DNA of 64,000 nt from Bruticola sp004554425 (GTDB taxonomy: Bacteria > Vulcanimicrobiota > Xenobia > Xenobiales > Xenobiaceae): contig CATXCY010000002.1 in NCBI GenBank assembly GCA_958366945.1, forward strand, positions 1-64,000, given 5' to 3'. Under the pieces are notes generated by a model, which did no database searches, had not been told where the DNA came from, and saw nothing but the letters and a program-made list of their open reading frames with translations. Positions 59,823-64,000 of this stretch are shown here, one piece after another. The position numbers and the translations under genes were made by a program. Within the stretch, counting starts at the first letter, position 1, and each line of letters opens with the position of its first letter.

Positions 59823-62654
59823 ATGAGTAAGTTGACAGACGTGCTTTCTCGAGTTGAGAAAGAGAAACATGTCGTCGAGTGCCATGTCGGCAGCCGTACT
59901 ATCCGCTTTGAAACCGGCGAAGTAGCCAAGCAAGCCGGTGGTGCCGTATTGGTTAGCAGCGGTGAAACCGTTGTTTTAGTTACTGTATGCGCCAGCCCTA
60001 TGCCCAGAGAGGGAGTCGATTTCTTCCCCTTAACTGTAGATTATGAAGAGAGAATGTATGCCGCTGGTAAGATTCCCGGCGGTTGGATTAAGCGCGAGAG
60101 TCGTCCTCCGGAGAGAGCCATCTTAGTCTCCCGTGTTATTGACCGTCCCTGCCGTCCGCTTTTCCCCGAAGGTTTCCGTAACGATGTACACATCGTCGGT
60201 TTATGCACTTCTGTAGATACCGAAAATAATCCCGATGTTTTAGCTCTTTGTGGTGCTGGCGCCGCTTTGTCCATTTCTGATATTCCTTTCGACGGCCCCG
60301 TTGCTGGTGTCCGCGTTGGTTATATCAATGGCGAATTCGTTATCAACCCCACCGAAACTGAGCTTAAGAGTAGCACTTTAAACTTAACTGTTGCCGGTAC
60401 CAAAGCCAACATCAATATGGTCGAGTGCGGTTGCCAAGAAGTTCCCGAAGCTTTGTTAGTCAAAGCCTTTGAAGCCGCCCATGAAGCTATTCGCACCATT
60501 ATTGCTTCTATTGAAGAATTGGTCGACGTTTGTGGTAAGCCCAAAGGGAATTATCCTGTCTATACTCCCAGCACCGGTTTGGAAGTATTGGTGCGCAAAT
60601 ACCAATTTGATGAGATCGCCAAAGCTATGCGTGTCACCGAGAAACACGCTCGCGAAGTTGCTTTCGATGCTATCAATTTGACCACTCTCAAAGCTGCTAT
60701 CGAAGCCGATACCACTTTGAGTGAAGAAGAAAAAGCCGCTGCTTTGGAAACTTGTGCTATTGCTGGTGCAGAGAAAGACTACGCTGCCATTTCTAAGCAC
60801 ATTAAAGAAGATGAGCTCATGACTATGATCGTCGATGAAGGCATCCGCCCCGACGGTCGTAAAGTTACTGAAATTCGTCCTCTGTGGGCCAAAGTAGGCG
60901 TTATGCCTCGTACTCATGGTTCCGGTATCTTTACCCGTGGCCAAACTCAGGTACTTTCTGCTTGTACTTTGGGCACTTTGTCTGAAGCTCAGACTTTTGA
61001 CAACGTCTTTGGTGAGACCACTCGTCGCTATATGCACCACTATAACTTCCCGCCTTTCAGCGTAGGTGAAGCTAAGGCTATGCGCAGCCCCGGTCGCCGC
61101 GAAATTGGCCACGGTGCTTTGGCTGAAAGAGCTTTGTTGCCCGTATTGCCTAGCGCTGACGAATTCCCTTACGCGATTCGTGTGGTCAGCGATGTTTTAG
61201 AATCTAACGGTTCCAGCTCTATGGCTTCCACTTGTGGTAGCACTTTGGCTTTGCTCGACGCTGGTGTGCCTTTGAAAGCTCCTGTAGCCGGTATTGCTAT
61301 GGGCTTAATTAAAAAAGGTGACAACTATGTAGTCTTGACCGACATCCAGGGCATGGAAGACGCTTTTGGTGAGATGGACTTCAAAGTTACAGGTACTGCC
61401 GAAGGTGTGACCGCCTTGCAAATGGATATCAAGATGAAGGGCGTGACTATGGACATTTTGGGCAAAGCTTTAGCCCAAGCCCGCGACGCTCGCCTGGAAA
61501 TTTTAGAAATGATCCATGAGGTTATTCCTCAGCACCGCGATCATCTTTCTCCTTATGCTCCCAAGATTGTCACTTTGCAAGTTGCTCCTGAGCGTATCAA
61601 AGACGTCATTGGGCCGGGTGGAAAAGTTATCAACAAGATTATTGCTGAAACCGGTGCTAAGGTTGAAATCGAAAATGACGGTAAGGTCTTTGTGGCCGCT
61701 TCCAATAGCGAAGCCGCTGATAAGGCTTGCAAGATGATCAACGACTTGGTACGTGAAGTGCAAGTCGGTGAAGTCTATGATGGTACTGTGGCCCGTTTGA
61801 TGGACTTCGGTGCTTTTGTAGAGATTTTGCCCGGCCGTGAAGGTCTGCTCCATGTCTCCAAGATTAAGCCTTCCCACATTCGCAGCGTAGAAGACGTCCT
61901 TCACGTTGGCGATCATGTTCAGGTTAAAGTTGAAGAAATTGACAACTTAGGCCGTATTAACCTCACTCGCAAGGGTCTTTGGACTGAAGAAGAGTTAGCT
62001 CAAGCCGATTCTCCTGTAGATGTTGGCGAACTTCGCTCTGAGCGTCGTCCTCGCCCTGCTCGTCCCGAACGTGCTGAGCGTCCCGAGCGTATCGAGCGCC
62101 CTGAGCGCCCCGAACGCGTTGAGCGTCCTGAGCGTGTTGAGCGTCCTGAGCGTCCTGAACGTCCTGAGCGTATTGAGCGTATTGAGCGTATGGAAGCTCC
62201 CGAGCGTTACGAACGTGTGGAAAGAGCTCCTAAGCGTTCTCGCCGCGAACCTGAGCGCGCAGATAGAGCTGCTGCTAGAGTGTTGCGTGAAGAGCGTTCT
62301 GTCGCTCCCCGTTATCAAGAAGATCTTTATGATTCCAGAGTGATGCCTGCTCGCCGTCGTGAAGCCAATATGCGCGAGCCGATTATGCGTGACCCTGGTT
62401 ACGATGAGCACATTGCTTCTGCTCGCCGTCGTGAGCCCGCTTTTAACGAGCGTCCTATGAGCCGTCGTCGTGAGCCTATGTACGATGAACTTCCTCCTAT
62501 GCGTCGTCGTGAGCCGATGTATGATGAAGTACCTCCTATGCGTCGTCGTGAGCCTATCATGCGCGAGCCCGTTTATGATGAGCCTAGGCAGGATGTCCGC
62601 CCCGACAGTGATTTGCCTACCCGCCATCGTCGTCGTCGCCGCTCTGAAATGTAA
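59823..62654 (+). CDS. pnp: Polynucleotide phosphorylase with long Arg/Glu/Pro-rich tail
   Basis: 943 residues against about 700 usual. First RNase PH-like core, helical linker, second core (from about residue 338), KH domain (about 580-640, GPGGKVI) and S1 domain (about 644-716). In the active core 'MEDAFGEMDFKV', the Asp, Asp and Lys equivalent to E. coli D486, D492 and K494 are kept. The last 213 or so residues are disordered: first R-P-E-R / R-V-E-R repeats, then M-R-R-R-E-P-M-Y-D-E type repeats, ending in a basic cluster. The tail resembles scaffold or RNA-binding tails of RNase E (analogy only). 3'-5' phosphorolytic RNA decay. Confidence 0.95.
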   Translation: MSKLTDVLSRVEKEKHVVECHVGSRTIRFETGEVAKQAGGAVLVSSGETVVLVTVCASPMPREGVDFFPLTVDYEERMYAAGKIPGGWIKRESRPPERAILVSRVIDRPCRPLFPEGFRNDVHIVGLCTSVDTENNPDVLALCGAGAALSISDIPFDGPVAGVRVGYINGEFVINPTETELKSSTLNLTVAGTKANINMVECGCQEVPEALLVKAFEAAHEAIRTIIASIEELVDVCGKPKGNYPVYTPSTGLEVLVRKYQFDEIAKAMRVTEKHAREVAFDAINLTTLKAAIEADTTLSEEEKAAALETCAIAGAEKDYAAISKHIKEDELMTMIVDEGIRPDGRKVTEIRPLWAKVGVMPRTHGSGIFTRGQTQVLSACTLGTLSEAQTFDNVFGETTRRYMHHYNFPPFSVGEAKAMRSPGRREIGHGALAERALLPVLPSADEFPYAIRVVSDVLESNGSSSMASTCGSTLALLDAGVPLKAPVAGIAMGLIKKGDNYVVLTDIQGMEDAFGEMDFKVTGTAEGVTALQMDIKMKGVTMDILGKALAQARDARLEILEMIHEVIPQHRDHLSPYAPKIVTLQVAPERIKDVIGPGGKVINKIIAETGAKVEIENDGKVFVAASNSEAADKACKMINDLVREVQVGEVYDGTVARLMDFGAFVEILPGREGLLHVSKIKPSHIRSVEDVLHVGDHVQVKVEEIDNLGRINLTRKGLWTEEELAQADSPVDVGELRSERRPRPARPERAERPERIERPERPERVERPERVERPERPERPERIERIERMEAPERYERVERAPKRSRREPERADRAAARVLREERSVAPRYQEDLYDSRVMPARRREANMREPIMRDPGYDEHIASARRREPAFNERPMSRRREPMYDELPPMRRREPMYDEVPPMRRREPIMREPVYDEPRQDVRPDSDLPTRHRRRRRSEM
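62040..62570 (+). repeat. Repetitive coding tail of pnp
   Basis: Two repeat families: short Pro-Glu-Arg / Val-Glu-Arg units (about 62060-62220), and units of the RRREPMYDELPPM type (about 62380-62570). Near-identical DNA copies indicate recent slippage or duplication. Confidence 0.75.
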
Positions 62655-62660
62655 TAATAC

Positions 62661-62704
62661 ATAAGCTGATTTCTGGAGCTGAAAAGCCAATGAAGTCAGC
62701 TTAT
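62661..62704 (+). promoter_or_regulatory. Hairpin after pnp
   Basis: Perfect 9-bp arms ATAAGCTGA / TCAGCTTAT without a T-run; possible 3'-end protector just before the terminator. Confidence 0.4.
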
Positions 62705-62712
62705 TCAGAACG

Positions 62713-62755
62713 AAAAAGCCAGTTTCAATTTCAGAGTTGGGCTGGCTTTTTTTAT
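62713..62755 (+). terminator. Terminator of pnp
   Basis: AAAAAGCCAG / CTGGCTTTTT arms, 19-nt loop, T-run. Usable in both directions. Confidence 0.88.
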
Positions 62756-62778
62756 TAAGGAAACCGGAGAGCAAAGTT

Positions 62779-64000
62779 ATGGCCGCTGAACAGAAGGGAA
62801 ATGTTGAAGCTTATCTTCATGATGTGGAGAAAGTTTTTACAGAACTAATTCCGTCTCGCAGCAATTACAGTGTGCGCCAAGAGCAGGTGAAAATGGCTTT
62901 AGCTACTGCTAAAACTATTGCTCAAGGTGGAGTGCTATTGGCTCAAGCCGGTACCGGAGTAGGCAAAACTTTGGCATATTTGGTACCTAGTGTTATTTGG
63001 CGTACTAAATATGGAGGCGGGCAGACTTTAATCGCAACTTATACTACTAATTTGCAACAACAAATATTTGACAAAGATTATCCTTTTGTGCGAGAGCGTT
63101 TAGGCATGCCTTTTCGTCTTATTCAAGCTTTGGGACGCACTCGCTATTTGTGTTTAATGCGCTTTTATCGCATGTTGCAAAATCTTAGACAATATCCGCA
63201 ATACGCTGAGCTTTTAGGCTGTATTGGTGACTGTATAGAAACAGACAACTACTCTCTTTTTCACCCTGAATTGCAAGAAGAAGAACCTTTACGTGGACTA
63301 ACTGCCGATTTTCGCCGTCTTACCAAAAGATTTTGTGCTTGGGACGATACTCTCTGGCCCCATATTTGCGCCGAGTCTCTCAGCTGCACCAAACGCAGTT
63401 GCCGCTATTTTCATAATTGCTATTTTTATAAAGAGCGAGCTCTTTTGGGCGGTGCCGATGTTTGTGTGGCCAATCACGCTTTATTGTGTGCTGTATTGCG
63501 TCAAGATAGTTTAAGCCGATTAGTACCTCAAATAGGGGCTTGCATTATTGATGAAGCTCATCATTTTGAAGATGTTGCTATTGAGCAAATGTCTAATTCT
63601 TTTGATGGCTCCGTTAGTAGCGAATTTTTTACCAGTTTTGCTGCTGTTAAACGTTCTGAGTTTGGAGAAGATAAAGAGCATAAAACTGATTCCACTGAGC
63701 AAATGATGCTTATTGATGAGCAAATAGGCAATATGTATAGTAAATTGGCGCCTTCTTTAGCAAAGGACAGCAACTTGAGTTATCCTTCGGGGTGGTTCGA
63801 TAATCTAGCTGAAGCTGTACATAGGTTGGGGGCTTATTTGCCTTACGGGAGTGAAGATAAAGCTTTACTGGCTTTAAAAAGCTTTTATTATGGAGCTTTT
63901 CAAAATTTACGTGAAAGTGTGGCTCCGTATTTTAAGGCTTTAGAAGATTATTACTTTAATGAAGCTTATAGCCAATTGGACTGCTTTGAAAGAAAATCTT
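62779..64000 (+). CDS. DinG/XPD-type Fe-S DNA helicase (3' truncated)
   Basis: 407 codons to the window edge, no stop. ATG 62779 with GGAGAG upstream. Superfamily 2: Walker A AQAGTGVGKT (near 57-66), then an Fe-S domain with Cys197, Cys203, Cys208 and Cys214, then the DEAH box (Asp258-His261) in IIDEAHHFED. No N-terminal exonuclease domain, so it resembles DinG/YoaA and not Bacillus DinG. Unwinds damaged or structured DNA 5'-3'. Confidence 0.85.
   Translation, partial: MAAEQKGNVEAYLHDVEKVFTELIPSRSNYSVRQEQVKMALATAKTIAQGGVLLAQAGTGVGKTLAYLVPSVIWRTKYGGGQTLIATYTTNLQQQIFDKDYPFVRERLGMPFRLIQALGRTRYLCLMRFYRMLQNLRQYPQYAELLGCIGDCIETDNYSLFHPELQEEEPLRGLTADFRRLTKRFCAWDDTLWPHICAESLSCTKRSCRYFHNCYFYKERALLGGADVCVANHALLCAVLRQDSLSRLVPQIGACIIDEAHHFEDVAIEQMSNSFDGSVSSEFFTSFAAVKRSEFGEDKEHKTDSTEQMMLIDEQIGNMYSKLAPSLAKDSNLSYPSGWFDNLAEAVHRLGAYLPYGSEDKALLALKSFYYGAFQNLRESVAPYFKALEDYYFNEAYSQLDCFERKS

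Noticed and set aside
61995..62774. 259-codon minus-strand frame opposite the pnp tail
   Set aside because: Low-complexity Thr/Leu/Arg shadow of the repeats and it crosses the pnp terminator.

Overview
The window is chromosomal DNA, moderately AT-rich, dominated by a translation gene super-cluster. It probably comes from a diderm bacterium with a Bacillota-like core, such as Negativicutes or another deep diderm lineage; I cannot name the genus. The diderm evidence is a complete RND/membrane-fusion/TolC efflux operon and several lipoproteins. The Bacillota-like evidence is the order rpsL-rpsG-fusA-tuf-S10-spc-alpha-ecfA-ecfA-ecfT-truA, the zinc-type S14, S4 and L36, the S12 loop insertion, the zinc-LID adenylate kinase and a GGGtGRT/Fe-S scaffold pair. 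No rRNA, tRNA, CRISPR array, insertion sequence or phage gene was seen.

Layout. 1-4.4 kb: two paralogous modular murein hydrolases (lysozyme-like plus CHAP domains) with no visible signal peptide; the first is cut by the window edge. 4.6-7.6 kb: a large Ig-like lipoprotein. 7.7-9.5 kb (minus strand): the GGGtGRT protein and an IscU/NifU-like partner. 9.6-17 kb: an efflux operon ending in its own TetR regulator, with two TetR-type operators on the promoter region. 17-22 kb: a DUF4344-type metallopeptidase, a small membrane protein, an AlkD-like DNA repair protein, and a histidine kinase/response regulator pair. 22-44 kb: the ribosomal cluster, with secY, adk, map and rpoA. 44-54 kb: the ECF vitamin-transporter energy module, interrupted by a glycosyltransferase and by an island of four glycine-zipper paralogs, then proC, ecfT and truA. 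54-59 kb: a duplicated-domain protein, long-form dCTP deaminase, RodA and an organophosphate-type MFS transporter. 59-64 kb: rpsO, pnp with a long Arg/Glu/Pro tail, and a DinG/XPD-type helicase cut by the window edge.

The most unusual material is the glycine-zipper island (47.2-51.8 kb). Four paralogs share a poly-glycine hydrophobic core with one invariant Cys. At least three share an upstream block, and all four have a leader hairpin whose arms differ but still pair. The last one carries 18 uninterrupted 11-residue RTX-like repeats. The ribosomal cluster is also punctuated unusually: a strong terminator ends rplW, and rplB is preceded by a putative new promoter and a leader with an attenuator-like terminator inside a competing stem. 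The usual rpmD and infA positions are empty and hold structured RNA instead. Hairpins directly before Shine-Dalgarno sequences recur throughout.

All promoter, operator and RNA-structure calls were made by eye from sequence pattern. Function calls rest on recognised motifs, not on searches.
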